Below are positions 1 to 13,221 of a DNA stretch of 64,000 bases, piece by piece. The notes beneath the pieces were generated by a model. It worked only from the letters and a program-made list of their open reading frames with translations. It had not been told where the DNA came from and did no database searches. The translations under genes and the position numbers were made by a program. Origin of the DNA: Sthenelais limicola (Eukaryota > Annelida > Polychaeta > Phyllodocida > Sigalionidae); NCBI GenBank assembly GCA_942159475.1, contig OW804096.1:128578941-128642940 (forward strand), read 5' to 3'. Every line of letters starts with the position of its first letter. Position 1 is the stretch's first letter.

Positions 1-40
1 AAATCCATGCACATTAACGTATCGATTTTTTGTCTGACAG

Positions 41-3036
41 TATTTATCTGCTGTTGAAGTTCTGCCAAATTGTTAATGCTTTTGCCATATTCGATTCGCT
101 GACTGATCCTTTCGAATGGTAACTGCAAAGACACAGATTCCACCATTAATTATTCGGTTTTTGGGAGACCAATCAAGTTGGAATAAATATCCTTCCAAAT
201 ATGGCTTCCCGGCGAGGAGGAGCCACGGTCCCAAGGCAGAGAACACAAGCAGTGTTCTGATTCTCGTCTCGTATTTTGTCCCAGGCACCAGTCAAGGAAA
301 AAAGAATATTTTGTCATTTTCTGTGAGAAATGAAGAGGTTTTTTGAAAATAATTTTATTTGCCTGGTCGCCAAAACACCGACCGTTTCTTTTTTATGCTC
401 TGTTGTTAATGCCAGGGTATGACAATTGGCCTTTGCCACATCAGAAAGTATTTAAGTCGCCATTGATGGAATCTCCCTGGAGGATGCCCTGTAAAAATCT
501 GTTCACCGTCAAGGACAAAAGTTGGATCATCTGTGAAAAATTGTCACTGATTTCCCCTTGCAAATACTAGTTGTTAGCTGCCTTAGTGTCAGTAGAAGAG
601 ATGTTTTACGTGAAATAATATAAACCTTCCCCTGTTGATTATATTTACTGTACCTTCGGCTGTAATAACCTGCTCGGATTGCATGATTCGGTGTCATCTA
701 CTTTTCGAGGGAAGCATTTCTGTCCTGTTTTTAATGTGCTAGGGACATTCATCATGTTCTCTATCCGGCGGACATTAATATTCCAATTACCATTACTACC
801 CCCATATGATTGGCAGCCTAATTATCTTGATCTTCACCTATTTGTACCATCACAATGACTGTAGATAGTTCAGTGTACATTACCAAGGACAAACGTGTGT
901 GCGAGACTGGGTTTTATACAGTATGCCTGCACAGTTCACATCGGTCATGTTGGTCCTCTCTCTCTCGCACTCTGTTGTTATTACATTCAAAACATGCCAA
1001 ACAAGATGGCCCTATTCGATTCAGACACGCGAAAGGCTATGTTGCGCAGATGAAATAGACCCGTGAGAAGTTAATTTGCACCGCCCAAATGAATGCCCAT
1101 GTTTTGAGGCCCCGGAGCCCTGTTTCTCAAACCATAAAATCAGGTTAACCCAACCGTCTCTGGATGTGGACTTGATGAACATAACCCCCTGACTCGAGTC
1201 ATTTCGGTCTGCAGTGTAGATCGACACAAGGTCTCTTCTAACTGGATTTATGGCTGGGATGCGCGCCGAGATATTGTGTATCTGGAGCTGGCCGGGCGTC
1301 ATTATGATGGTCTTTCCCCCACTTGAGCAGCTCCTCTGCTATATTGATCTGCTCCTCTCTCAGAGGGCTTGTACGGGGTTTTAAGATCAGAAGCGGGGGA
1401 AAGCTTGGCGGGGAGGGAGAGTGGTAGAATTGTCACCTCCGGGAGCAGATAAGGTCGAGATCCCAGCCCTCATGCTTTAATTAAAACGAGCTAATGGCAG
1501 TTGCTCAACGATTGGCCTTTTTCTCCTTATTCCATTCATTGACAACGAATGGATAGTTCTTTTTACAAGCATACATTTGGGTTTAAATCCACTCTGAAGC
1601 ACTACTACTAACTTGCATGTATATGGGTTATACTCCATATTTTTAAGCTGCTACAATCCTCTTACAATGAATGCGCAGTCCATGAATAAATTAGCCCATC
1701 TAAATAAAATAATCTAAAGGGAAAACACAGGACTGGGTTACCAGTGGAACTGGCTTCTAAATGAATAGGATAGGCTGTCTGTGATGGCGGCTCAACTGTG
1801 GTAGACTGGATTGTAAAGATTATCCCTCGCTAACTCCTGAACTAATACCTAGCATTAGGTGGTAAATTCCCAATACCTAAACCATTGGCTTCATGGCACC
1901 GATGATTGATAGAATTTCCAGCACCGCTGATGTTGATTTTCCACATATTCATCATCGAAGCATCGGAGGCAATACGCGGTATTATGAAATGGCAAACAGG
2001 GAGGCTGGCACATGTATACATCGCTGCTTTAGCCTTTAGAAGGGGGAATTGATGTTATTGATGAATTGATGATATTTTATTTGAGTCTGGGAGGTACAGT
2101 TTGGCGCAGAGGGTAGGTTTTTTCTTCTTTTCAGTACATCAGTTGAAATTATGCTGAAGATATTCGTTCCTGTAGTGTTTACGAAGTGTAAGGAATAGCT
2201 GCCTTGAGAAATCACGATTTTACAATCGATAAACGTGCATGAGAAGAATATGGCAATTTGATCACTGGCCTGTGTTTTTTTTCTCTGAAATGTGTTCTAG
2301 CCCGGCAGCTAGTCGAGGCGGCCGTTCTAAAGAAGGCTAGCGGTGATTTAAGGTGTTACTTTATTATGCCGTTTGGCTGGACATGGGCTTGATGTCGTAC
2401 GAGCATGTGGCGGAGCCATCAAGGAAAATACGACCTTCCCCAACCCACCATCAAGAGTCGATTATGCGGATGTCTGCCACAGTAGAAGCCTTTTTATCGG
2501 CGCTTTTACCAACCCCCAGCACCACCAGCACCCTCTCTGCCTCTCTCTCTCTCTACCCCTTCTCTCCTCTTCTTTCAAACGCCCTCCCGCCTCTAACCTC
2601 CCTCTACCCCCCGCCCTCCCTACACACACACACCTCCCCCACTAGCTCTAAAGCGATATGCCTGTTCGAGCGAACAAAGACTATATCAGGCGCTCCATCA
2701 AAACGGGAGAAACGGTATTGCACACGTGGTTTATTGAAAAGCAGGAGTAGTGCCCGAGGGTGCTATTTAGATGCGGGCCGAGCATGCAGACATCCTTGCA
2801 AGTGTGACAATTGCAATGTAAAAAGTGAACGCTCTTACAAAATGTCCTGGTGAATAAGCGTAGTGTGTAATCGGGTCTAGTTCATCTCATACATAATATT
2901 GTCAGATTGGGATTTACTATTTAGGATGCGACTTCAAAAGAGGGTGTGTAACTAAGTGCAATGTTATAAATACAAATAGATATAGACTGGCGTGTTTCGT
3001 TTTAGGGAGTATTTAGATACTGCCTACACACTCGAG
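41..3036 (+). other. chain of four candidate short exons, unidentified protein
   Basis: Four open segments on the + strand are each bounded by AG and GT splice-type dinucleotides and join in compatible phase: 41-118, 2135-2187, 2301-2352 and 3006-3036. Acceptors at 2134, 2300 and 3005 have long T/C tracts, and the donor at 3037 is GTAAGG. The joined reading is rich in helix-forming residues; fragments are AIFDSLTDPFE in the first, SVEIMLKIFVPVVFTK in the second, RQLVEAAVLKKASGDL in the third and EYLDTAYTLE in the fourth. I recognise no family. The exons are unusually short (78, 53, 52 and 31 bases), the donors after the first two are weak, and open segments of this length arise often by chance. 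No homology or transcript supports it. The alternative is ordinary non-coding DNA. Confidence 0.15.
2531..2641. repeat. pyrimidine-rich low-complexity tract with short CA run
   Basis: The + strand is almost pure C and T (CTCTCT and CCCTCC blocks) and ends in a short CA repeat. It lies inside a 166-codon open frame that this composition readily explains, since the tract is poor in stop codons. Confidence 0.85.
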
Positions 3037-3794
3037 GTAAGGGAAAAAATAGATAAAAGTTAAATTTATAGCCCGTGGCGAAAGGTACAAAATGGGAATG
3101 CATTCATTTAGGGGACCTACTCAACCTTTGCAATCTTTTCCAATTGATCGCGTCCTGAGTGCTAAGTGAATGAACTGATCGGCCGACAGTTCCCATTATA
3201 CTCAGGGAATTAGAGACAGATATGGTGACATTATTTAATTGGATATTGTCCCGAATGTCCCGGTCTAAAAACTACGGGCTGTTGAGAATTGAATGGGATG
3301 GCTCAAAAAGCACAAAAGCAACAGCGGTTTTTATGTGGCAAGCGCCTCCGACCGTGACTTAATCTTTCAGTATTACTTGGCTCTCTCTCTTCGTCGGTAT
3401 TCAGCTCTGCCTTGGAGGTCTTGCGGCCACTATGCGCAAATTGGTACAGACGTCGCCTTGGTCTACGCTAGATTGCATCAGGATCGTGCTCGGAGTCCGG
3501 CCCTCTCTTATTCCAATTACCAGTCAAATGGCTACGCGCGCGAGATGGGTATCTAGGGGCGGGGTGATGGGTGTGATGGCAAGGCTTGCCGAGTCGCTCC
3601 CAACATGGCGAGTCACTTTGGGCGGTTTGTTTGCCATCCTCAGCGGCCAGTGGAGGGCTTAATGTCAGTCTGTGCCAAAGCAAGACCTACATGGGTGTTG
3701 GATATACGGCTGGTTGGGTGGGTGGGAAGGCGTGGTGGTGAGGGCGACCAGAATGGGTTCTTACACTTATGCTAGCACCCAACAACCTTTTCCG

Positions 3795-3850
3795 GTGGCT
3801 TCAGTGAGCAAGAAGAAGAAATGTGGCTTCCGTGTGAGCAAGAAGAAACC
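3795..3850. repeat. imperfect 28-bp tandem duplication
   Basis: Two adjacent 28-base units (3795-3822 and 3823-3850) share GTGGCTTC, then GTGAGCAAGAAGAA with small differences. Each unit carries the TGGCTTC core that recurs across the window. It looks like a small local duplication. Confidence 0.8.
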
Positions 3851-3889
3851 GAGGAACATAAGCAGTCTGTCGGAGGTACTCTGATGATG

Positions 3890-3923
3890 CCCCCACCACC
3901 CACCACCCACCACCCACCAACCC
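3890..3923 (-). repeat. CCCACC repeat, G-quadruplex-capable on the minus strand
   Basis: Five C runs of three or more bases (3890-3894, 3899-3901, 3906-3908, 3913-3915 and 3921-3923) are separated by 4-5 bases, so the complementary strand has five G runs with short loops. This fits the usual G-quadruplex pattern. More C-rich sequence follows to about 4020. Confidence 0.75.
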
Positions 3924-5854
3924 ATGCCACTAACAACCGTCTATCATCCTTTGTACAAATCCCCCCCACCCCACCCCCTCCCTCTGCACATCCGTACCAC
4001 CTTCCTCAATCCTACCCCCTAACACCCTTGACTCAAATATTCCCTGAGCTTGTGCCTTGTGGCTTCGCCAAAGCGCTCGGTAACATACAAATATGTCATT
4101 ACATTGCCATGCCCTTCTGGCATAAACCCGATAAGTGCACCGTTGGGCGCATAATCAACATTTAGTTACCCTCAGTTGGAACATTAAATCTGTGCACATA
4201 ATTTAACGCTAGGTACAAATCCAAGGCCGGGCTTTAATTTGCTGGCGGACTCCACATTCATCACACAGAATGATAAGTAGGCAGCTCTACCACGCAAGCG
4301 GGCGATAACTGAACTGATTGATTAGCCTGATTAATAAGTCTGCGACCAGTTGACCTTACACTCGCCCACTCTTCTCCATCTTATGAGTGGTCTCCAAAGT
4401 GCAGAGGGGAATTGAGGATCCTTGTTTAGGAGGGAAGTGGGTTGAGAGAGAGAAAAAGGGGGTGGTGGTGGCTACCGAGAGAGGGAGACAGCTTGCAAAT
4501 TAAAGTCCAAGTGGGAGAAAGAGGGACGGTAAAATAAGTGTGGAGGAAGTGGGGAAGATCGTGATGGTGGCAGGAGAGGAGAGGAGGCAGTCGTTCCAGA
4601 TACTGCTGTCCGTTGATTCTGCAGCAAGAAAAATTGTATCTGGTTTATGTCTGTTTGCCCGCCAATACCAGTCGACATGTCCATATCAACTCTCAGTACT
4701 TTGTCTGGAATTACCGGAGAATCGGGTCCACTGGATGTTTCTGTCGGTATGGAAAAGCCGATAGGATTTCCCTGTATCAACTTGAGAATTATAAGCAGGG
4801 ATCCCTAAGCTGGGTTCCCATACGTACTATAAATACTACCCACTCTCCTGGGCCTTTGTGGTAACGCTACCCTTAAAGTAAAATACGTTTTGTACTGCGT
4901 TCTACCTTAGAAGTAATAATGTCCTCTTTCTCTAAGGTTCTACCCACTCTCCCACAATCCTTTTGAAATGCGACATTGCCCATAATGATATATGAATATT
5001 GACTACACGTACATATCAAATTTTCATTGAGTACTATCTCTCCCATATTCCTTTCCCCCAGCACTTTTGGTATTTTCCATTATGTGCCTCCGTTCACGTG
5101 AATATTGTATGTATAGGATTTCATCCATTTCTTTGTAGCGTGGCCACATTTCCATTACTTCTGATACTGCAAAGGTACAGATTGCCATGTCTCAGCGTAC
5201 TCAGTTCTATATTCGATGTGCACTTGATATTGCAAGTTCTGATGGACTTGTTTCATATTTCTTTCCCACTAGTAAATGGGTTCCATACTCAGCCGCATAT
5301 ATACCCTACTCTAATAATAAGCGAGGCGAGGTCGATTTAGATTAGGATGGGAAACACATAAGCTCCATTATGTATACTGACAGAGAACCTTCACATTTCA
5401 TATTACCAGGAATTTACCCTGGGAACATATCAAATTATGGCCTTAGCTAATCATTCAGCTCTGGCGTCGGGCGCCTTCTTTAAAAGAGGAGGGAGAAGAG
5501 TAGAGACCTTGGTCTGGGTTTGATCACAAAGTAGGTTGTTCTGTATAGCTGATTGTAGTATTCTGAACAGAAGGCAAAAGGGCGACAAGCTGAACCTGAT
5601 AGGATCGGTGGATAGCTTTGAAGTATCTGTATTGGATGGTGGAAGTCTGTACGCCTGGCCTTTGGGGGCCGGATGACACTCGTCGGGGGCAGTGATCAAT
5701 GATGCCTCGCTGCCATCCAAGAGATAACACCCCCCATTCCCTCGATCCACTTCTACCACCGCCCCTCAACTGCTTTGCCTCTTCACGCACTCATCTCCTG
5801 ATAACGCCACACACATTCACTCTTTCTCCTTGCCATTGCTACATTTTGCAGCTC

Positions 5855-5868
5855 GTTTCCTTGGCAAC
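5855..5868. promoter_or_regulatory. RFX X-box-like site
   Basis: The 14-mer GTTTCCTTGGCAAC fits the RFX X-box form GTNRCC-N(0-3)-RGYAAC with one mismatch. RFX factors drive ciliary and other genes in animals. Chance matches occur in a window this long and there is no adjacent promoter, so function is only a possibility. Confidence 0.3.
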
Positions 5869-8437
5869 CATTACCAAGGGTTCTGTACACTTTCTTCTCC
5901 TTGTCCGTCTCGTGTCGAGTATGATGAGAAGGGGCGATGATGCCTTGCTTCAGAGGAACAACTCTTTCAATTTCTTCTTAACGATGAAGCAGCCCTAATG
6001 GCCCAACTCCAACACCCCACCTCCCCGATAGGCTATAACTGCGCTATGAGGAAATGATGTGATTAGGGAGTTCAAGCTTCATATTTTAAACTAAAGTGTT
6101 ATGTTTACTGTGTGCTGTCTGTATTCAGTGGTGTAATTAAGAGGGCTGGCCCGCGTATGCCTGGTAGACTGAGGGATAAACGCATTAAATACACAGGAGG
6201 AGGTTCTTATTAAAACAGAGGTTGTTGGGTTGGTCGGTTCAGAGCACGAGAGTTAGCTAGGGGTTGGTCGGGGGAAGGTGACTTGAATGCAGAAGGAAGG
6301 GAGGTTGACTGGGGTTCAGTGGCATGAAGATCATAAAGGCGATGTGCGAGACACGACGGCTCAGCTAATATTCTCATATTGACATTTCTGTCAGGGAGGG
6401 GGAGGCAGGAGGAAATGATGCCGTACTTGTCTCTGATGTGGCACATGGGATTGCCATCGCTCCATGGACCATGCCTCAAACGAGACAGTCTCTCTGATGG
6501 CCTGCCGGGGAAATAAGACCGACCCGGCGTGTAGAGAATGAGAACCGCCATCGATTTACCTGCGAGGGCTTTTTGCAGTAAAGCACTGTCTATACGTACT
6601 CCACCGGGTATTCTTATCTCTCCGTGTATCATATGATTTCAGACGTATGCAATCAATTGCATATGAAGCAGTGGGTATTCAACACCATCTCGTTCACCGA
6701 GAACTCTCCTTTCCTCCTCTCCTCCACAAACCCGATAAATCCTACATCTAAAGTAGAAAATTCCTATACCAAAATTGATCGGTCTGAGGCTCTTAAAGCT
6801 TTTGATTAAGGCAGTAATATTTGGCTTCTTCGTGAACCAGCGCCGAAGGGAAGAAGTTAAAGAGTTATGGGCCTGCATTTTGTATGAGCCTGTCTACTGT
6901 GTATTGATAGAAATGTCTACTGGTTGCTTCGGCCCAAATGTCTTTCAGCTGCTAAAGGGATAAATGGGGGGAAAAAGAAATGAGCGTGTACAAGCTACTG
7001 CCTTGTGACTATTTAATGTGGGAGAGTGTTAATCATATATATCAAGTGGCCTCAGGGCACTAGTGATCTTTTTTATCTGTGTGTACGCAGCGAACATTTC
7101 CACAGAAAATAACACTCTCCCTCCATGTCTCAAAACAAGATTCCGGTTTTATATAGCAAACAAAAACGGGGATCCGCCAGGGATAAACAAGAGTATGGTA
7201 GGAGAATTGTTTGCTTGATGGCCAGTAGCTACAGCGATGGTGGTATGTGGTGGTGGTGGGAGTGAGGGAGTTGAGGAGGAGGGGCAGAAGCAAGACTGAA
7301 TGACCCCACAGAATGAACCGACACTCCCAGATTAGACAAGGGGGTATGGTATATTCTACACCCTAAAAGCCTGCGCTGAGATACCCCTACTTGGCCTTTG
7401 CCTCCCCTGCTACCTTTACATGTCCTGTTCTGCTCTCACTGGCCTGAGGGGCATTTGTGTCACTTTGCCAAAACTGTATCGTGTAGCATTAAGCGAAGAG
7501 ACAGTTATGCTCCTAGGAATATATTAGTGGAGAAAAACTGCCCTAAGGAAACAGATGCGTGCAGTATGTATAGTAAAGGAGGAGCGAGGCAACAAGGTCG
7601 GAATGTGTATAAGGATATTTCATGATAGGAATTGCTTCTTCCATACTGAGAAACTAACGTTGTGTTTTATAAGCCCCCGCTGTATAACAAAACTCGTCTA
7701 CTCAGACTCCCAGGATAAATGAGGCATGGGCGAATCCAATATGTCAAGTCCTTAGACGCTCCATAGAACAGATCCTTATAGCACTGAATAGAAGCTTTGC
7801 TGAAAGCATTTCCCGTGCTGCTGTTTTTGAATTGGTAATTGAAGATTGTATTACCATTCCATTCTCTCTCTACTTTCTATTCAATCCAGTTTATTAGCTT
7901 ATGTTTTGGACTGAGACCCGTGTGTCCTTTAGGTGCTTTCAAGGGCATCTCGTAGTGTATACAAACCTGTCTAAGCTTTGTATGACGATATTATACTCTC
8001 GCCATTTCAAGAGGCAGGGGAGGGTGCATGTGAATAATAGGGCCAGAGAATTGATCCCAGATCTTCAATCATTTATACCTAGGACGATATAAGTTTTTGC
8101 TGGCTGCCAGATTCGTTTGCGCCAGCCGTCCATGCTTCCAAACGATTCAATTCATGTCTGCAACAACAACGGCATCAACATGCATGTCACTTCCCAGTTT
8201 CTCCCCTCCCTATTCTTATTAAGCCTTTTTAACAGCGGAGAAATACAGACTAAAATCTTGTAAGGCGCCTTTCCCATACATAAGCTACAAAGGCCATTAT
8301 TATTTATCTTGTCCATCGTTTATTCCTTTATTAATATGAAGTCTCACTGGCCGTTAAATTTGATTTGTTATTGCAATCATGAACACAACAACAATTGTTA
8401 TGGTATTTATGTGTCATTTAAAGACCCAAAGATGTGT

Positions 8438-8458
8438 AGGAGGAGGAGGAAGAAGAGT
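8438..8458. repeat. short GGA/GAA triplet repeat
   Basis: A run of GGA triplets followed by GAA triplets, purine-only on the + strand. No coding context is evident. Confidence 0.75.
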
Positions 8459-10802
8459 CGGTTGGTGGATGGATAGGAGGGGTGGGAGTCCATGGACAAT
8501 TTGCCTGTGTGCATGGAAGCCAAGCTGAGAGCCATGTTTTAACAGTGGGGTCAGGTGGGGGGAGCTCCGGGGCACGTATCGACTTACAGTTTTCAGCTTC
8601 GTAGCACGAGTACATTTTATGAGCTCTCAACTATTGGGGTATGATGTACTGACTCTGTGTCAGGCCAGGACATTTAAGTGTTTCCAACAAAGGCGTGTTA
8701 GTACAACCACTGACTTCATGCCAACAAATTACTCGGCAGACATTTTGTGTGAACCCGAGCCACGAATCACCTAAATTCACATTTTATCATACATAATAAT
8801 CCAAGTTCTCTTCTGCTTTTTTTTTATCTGCGCCTTCTTCCTACTATTAGTACTATTGCCGCCGCCGTAAAACACTGGAAAGAGAAGAGAAAAGAAGGGG
8901 GCGGCCTTGAGCCGTGCCTAGGTCTTATTTGAGACAATTTGCCCCGGGGCCTTGCATGTGAAACTGACAGTAATAAATGTAGTTATTCATTCTTTGTTCC
9001 TCAGAAAAGCCTGGTCTGGCATTTGATGTGAGATAGGAAGTGAAGATCTGTTATGCCTCAGTCCGGGATCTGTTGAATGCATGCGAGCCTATAAGTGCCT
9101 TTAACACAAAGACTCGGGCATAAAACAAAGATTGTGGTGAAATGGGAAACCTTTGCAACAGCAATATCTGGGAATTTTTTCCTCCTCTACCTTTTACCTT
9201 ATTGACAAGCATAATAACAAAGGAGCAGCTTGCACTGTGTTTTATATAAGAGGGGGGAGTTGATTCTCGTATATATTCAGACGTGTTGCTTGATAAGACC
9301 CCTCTCTAGGGTCTGTGATATATCATGTGTGAGATTATGTTGATAGCCCCCACATCCCTCTCAACCTCCTCTCCTCCCTTTTATATAAAGCTAGCTCGTT
9401 CTTCTTCTCTACCTCGTCCTCATCTCCCAACCCCATCTGCCTTTTCTGCCATACAAACATTCCCATTGCCTGAGCACCATGAGAGGAGGTGTAGTATGGA
9501 ATCCATTAATCTGCCTCGCATTGTTACTAGGTAATCTTGATTCCCTCACCTTATGAGGAGTAATTTCGCAGAGAAGAAATATTGGTTCGGGCGAGGAGAG
9601 TAATTCTATCGGCACTGATGGATCGCTGCTCCCTCTCGTGGCGCGCAAATTAACAACACGTCCGGTCGCGATTTCATGTCTCGTGCAATTTTAATGGTTG
9701 CTCTGTTTGTGGCTCCGGGAAGTGGAAGATTGATGCAGCAGGAAATCTGAAACGGCGGTGACTGGATGAAGAGGGGGAAGGTTTTGGTGGAGGAAGGCTG
9801 GGGGCGTTAACGGGCCATATTCTATGCAGATGAAGCTCTCTGCTCATCAGTTTTTTCCCTTTTAGCTTCCTTGAAAGCCCTGGTAACACAGCCCCCTTCC
9901 TTTTGATATAGACGTGTGTGTGTTGTAGGAAAGACGTCTGCTCTACGGGAATGACTGGCATGGAGAGAAGAGCAGAGGAGGAGGAGGCTCTAGTGAGTGA
10001 GCTCTAGCAAAATAATCACCCTAGGGCTAGACCCCAGGGAATGTGGTTATAGACCTGCATCAACTCTTGTATAAGTGTATCCACGGACTGAAACGTTGAT
10101 ATGCTTATTAACTTGTCACCACAAAAAGTCTACACTTGCCGATTGTATTTTTATGCTGAAGATGGATGCCTTGAAAGAATATTGCCAACGCGTTTGTTCA
10201 GTTGGCATTGCTTTTTGGCAGATGCTGATAACAAATTTGTGGTAATTTGAAAAGGTCATGTCCTTCACATCACATATAATGTTACATACATTCATTTTAA
10301 TTACTGTGAGGGGTATTTTTTGTGTGCATCCTGTCATTAGTTAGCGGAATTCCTTCATGTGAATCTGCTGGTCTTGGAATGCACCCATGTGGCCTCTGCC
10401 GTCTCTAAATACCATTACCTGGATGGGAAAAGTTCCCTTTATTATCGGAAGGTTCTGATAACTATTTGTGTTATGCATAATTTCGTTGCTTACTTTTGGT
10501 TTTTTAAGTGTAACCATGAATCTTAGTTTGAAGATTAGTTTCGTGTGAAGGCCTTTTGTTAGTACTTCTGTTTTTCGTGTTCATAAAGCTGTTTACATTT
10601 CCTTTGAGCCGAGTGAGAAGACTAATCTGTACTCTACAAATCAGCACCATGAAGAGAGTGTATTTAAGTACTACCCCCACAACTATCCTAGCTAGTGCCA
10701 GTAGTGGTAACTTCATGAGTTAGGGTGGAAAGAAATGAAATTACTCAACATTTTTTATGGCGTTGGACCAAATATTATTTGACAAAATTAACCCAATTTA
10801 AG

Positions 10803-10842
10803 CCCCCCCCCCCTCCTCCCCAACACACACACACACACACAC
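10803..10842. repeat. C11 homopolymer and (AC)10 microsatellite
   Basis: Eleven consecutive C (10803-10813), a C/T spacer, then ten AC units (10823-10842). The pairing of a C run with a CA repeat recurs at 44881. Confidence 0.95.
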
Positions 10843-12690
10843 ATACATAAAAACAACAAAAAGCAACTTTGATTTTTTTAATATTAAAGGTTTAGCTGTG
10901 GCTGTAGGACCTCTTAAGCATATTATGACTTGATTTGCTTTCAAAATTGTTACTTAGGGATCGTTACTTCAAATTTGTTGCTATATCCGATTTTCTAAAA
11001 ATGATGCGGGGTGCATGTGGGTTTTATTTAGCATAGAGTCTATGGGACTTTTAGTAACTTGTGCCATTTTAAGGTGAACATTTTGAAATTTTCATCGATG
11101 ATGCCCTAATATTTTCCTGTTTTCTTTATGATTTTAGTCTACTATATATAAGCGGGCTAAGAAAATAAAGGTGAATTTGTTTTTTTGAATAATAGGAAAA
11201 AATAATTCGCTCTGGTAACTTTAAAAAGAATAAAGGCAAAAGGACTTATCTTGCTTTAAGCATTATATTCATTTCAGCGTTCTATCTGGAGCTGTAAAGT
11301 TGGTTGCTAACATATTCTTACCTTTAATTTCTTTTTGTTTACTAGTAGTTGTTTATACATGTCTTTTATTTTGATTCCTAGTAATTTCTTATGCATATTA
11401 TTAACATGTCAACACTATAATTAATACCGATTATGACAAGCTGGTCCCTTTTTTTAATCACTTGCCATCTTACTGTTGAATGAATGTGTTAGGATTTTCT
11501 CTCGGCTCAACAATTATAAACAAACATTCAGGCAAGAGCATGTCCCCTCGAAAGTACATACAGCATTATTCTATGAACTCGATTGCCATCTTGCCACTTA
11601 TTTAGGCTATCCATGTTAGATTTATTTCGTGTTATACCATAAAACAACATTATCAGACATACTAAGGGGTCTTGTTATAATATACATGACCTGATATCTT
11701 TATAACATACTAGTCAAGTCAGTTTAAGCTCAGTGCATCTATTTGTACTATTTTAATCAAATCAATAATCTCCAACGCTAAATATTCAGGTGACCCAATT
11801 TTCTGCTTTACTAGTTATTCCCATCACATCAATTCCATGCCTTAATGGCTGAAAATAGACGTGGGATTTTCCTAATGACACTTAGGTGATAGATCGATGG
11901 AAAAATAACTCGTCCTAATATGACCTCGGTGGAATATGTTCTAAAACGTATTATGACCTTGGGTGTGGGATCCGCTTCCCTTCATATTGCCAGTTTATAG
12001 ATTTTTAATATCCCAATGCCCAACCGGTCTGTCATATTTTATCGACGCCTCGCTCATACCTCAAAAGGCCATATATGCGCGTGCTCTGGCCGTGGAGCCA
12101 TATCAATGGACCTTTCTTCTTGCCAAAGGATAAATATCTCGTGAAAGGTGGAAGTTAGTCGGATGCGATGAGTGGTGATAAAATACAAACCTGTTGACAC
12201 CACGCTGCCTGATTGCCTTGCCACCAGCTTTATTTGCAACCTACAAATACTGGAGTCCCCCCACTTCTGAAATAATCATCTTTACGCTGGTACATTTTGA
12301 TAATTTACCATCGGCTGGTGATGATGAAGCCAGCTCGTTAACTATATTGCCATTTTTCTTGCCAGGAAGAAATGGTTTTGATTAATGCCGTCGTCGTTCT
12401 AGAAGCGGGCGGGGTGCCCCTATGGGATGGGAGCTTAGATCTGCCCGCCCCAAGTCACTGGCCATCAATCGGTTGAGAGAGGGAGGGCGAACGAGCTTTG
12501 GGGCCTGTGGGCCAACTAAACTGAAACCATTTAGGCAAACACATCACGGACCGTTATTGATCCTGTCTGGCCGTGTTGTTATTGCTAGAACATCCCTTTT
12601 CTCAATAGTACGAGGCCTGACACCAGGGTTTCACCGCCGTAGAACCATCCTCTCACATTCTTCTGACCAGCAGCCTCAGCAGCAATCCAC

Positions 12691-12758
12691 GCAACCCCTC
12701 CCCCTCCCTCCTTCCCTCCCTCCCCCACGTCCTTTCCTTCTCCCCCTCCTCCCCTCTA
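12691..12758. repeat. C/T-rich low-complexity tract
   Basis: Nearly pure pyrimidine on the + strand (CCCTCC and TTCC blocks). It explains overlapping open frames on both strands here. A second pyrimidine tract follows at about 12851-12893 and ends in an acceptor-like TTTCCTCAG. Confidence 0.85.
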
Positions 12759-13205
12759 CAACATCAGCATCAACGAATAGACAGCCTAGACCATCTATGT
12801 AGTTGGCCAAGCCAAGGCTTCGATGGTTATCCCCAGCGGCACAGCACAGCCTCCTCCTCCTTTTCCTTCTTTCTTTCTCTTCTCCCACTTTCCTCAGCAA
12901 CACAGCCTGCCCAAGCTTCCCTACTCGTAGATCCTTCAGCGGGTGAACATGGCTTCCCTTTAAACACCTGATAATAAATACGAGCGTGCCAGGATTCTCT
13001 GGCGGCTTTGCTGTGGTTAATAGAGTCGATGGACTGGTTTTGAGATTACACCAATCCCTCAGGTCAAAATATATGTGTAAATCAACCCATGTAGCCAGCC
13101 CAACAGCGGCTCATGGTTACCATATTTCACTTTAGTTGAGGCGAGAGTTAGGTGAAATCTTGGAGTAAAATGTGAAATGTAGTATGTGCATGTGTAGGTA
13201 GGTAT

Positions 13206-13221
13206 TGGTTGGTTGGTTGGT
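13206..13221. repeat. TTGG tetranucleotide repeat
   Basis: Four perfect units of TTGG. A short simple repeat with no evident role. Confidence 0.85.

Larger units (their letters stand above)
3924..10802. other. gene-free stretch, no defensible exon
   Basis: All frames hold only short chance-sized open segments. Present are a C/T-rich block to 4020, a purine-rich block at about 4445-4570, an X-box-like site at 5855, a GGA/GAA run at 8438 and one copy of the recurrent octamer at 8515. Acceptor-like sites at 4624, 5411, 5850 and 6625 precede short open segments but have no convincing donors. I recognise no transposon or RNA gene. Confidence 0.6.

Noticed and set aside
1125..1140. 16-mer TCTCAAACCATAAAAT identical to 19105-19120
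   Set aside because: About half a pair of this length is expected by chance in the window; the flanks do not match.
2353..2853. 166-codon open frame
   Set aside because: Much of it is the C/T-rich tract, which is poor in stops. No domain seen and two frames are open together.
4625..4864. Open segment after an acceptor-like TTCTGCAG
   Set aside because: All three readings examined (two + frames and the minus strand) are open, and no good donor follows; composition explains it.
5854..5998. Open segment after the acceptor-like ATTTTGCAG with a helical-looking peptide
   Set aside because: No usable donor in frame, and such segments appear after many acceptor-like sites here. An X-box-like site overlaps it.
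12899..12990. Very strong pyrimidine tract ending TTTCCTCAG, acceptor-like
   Set aside because: The tract is part of a low-complexity block; the downstream frames are short and the only donor candidate is poor.
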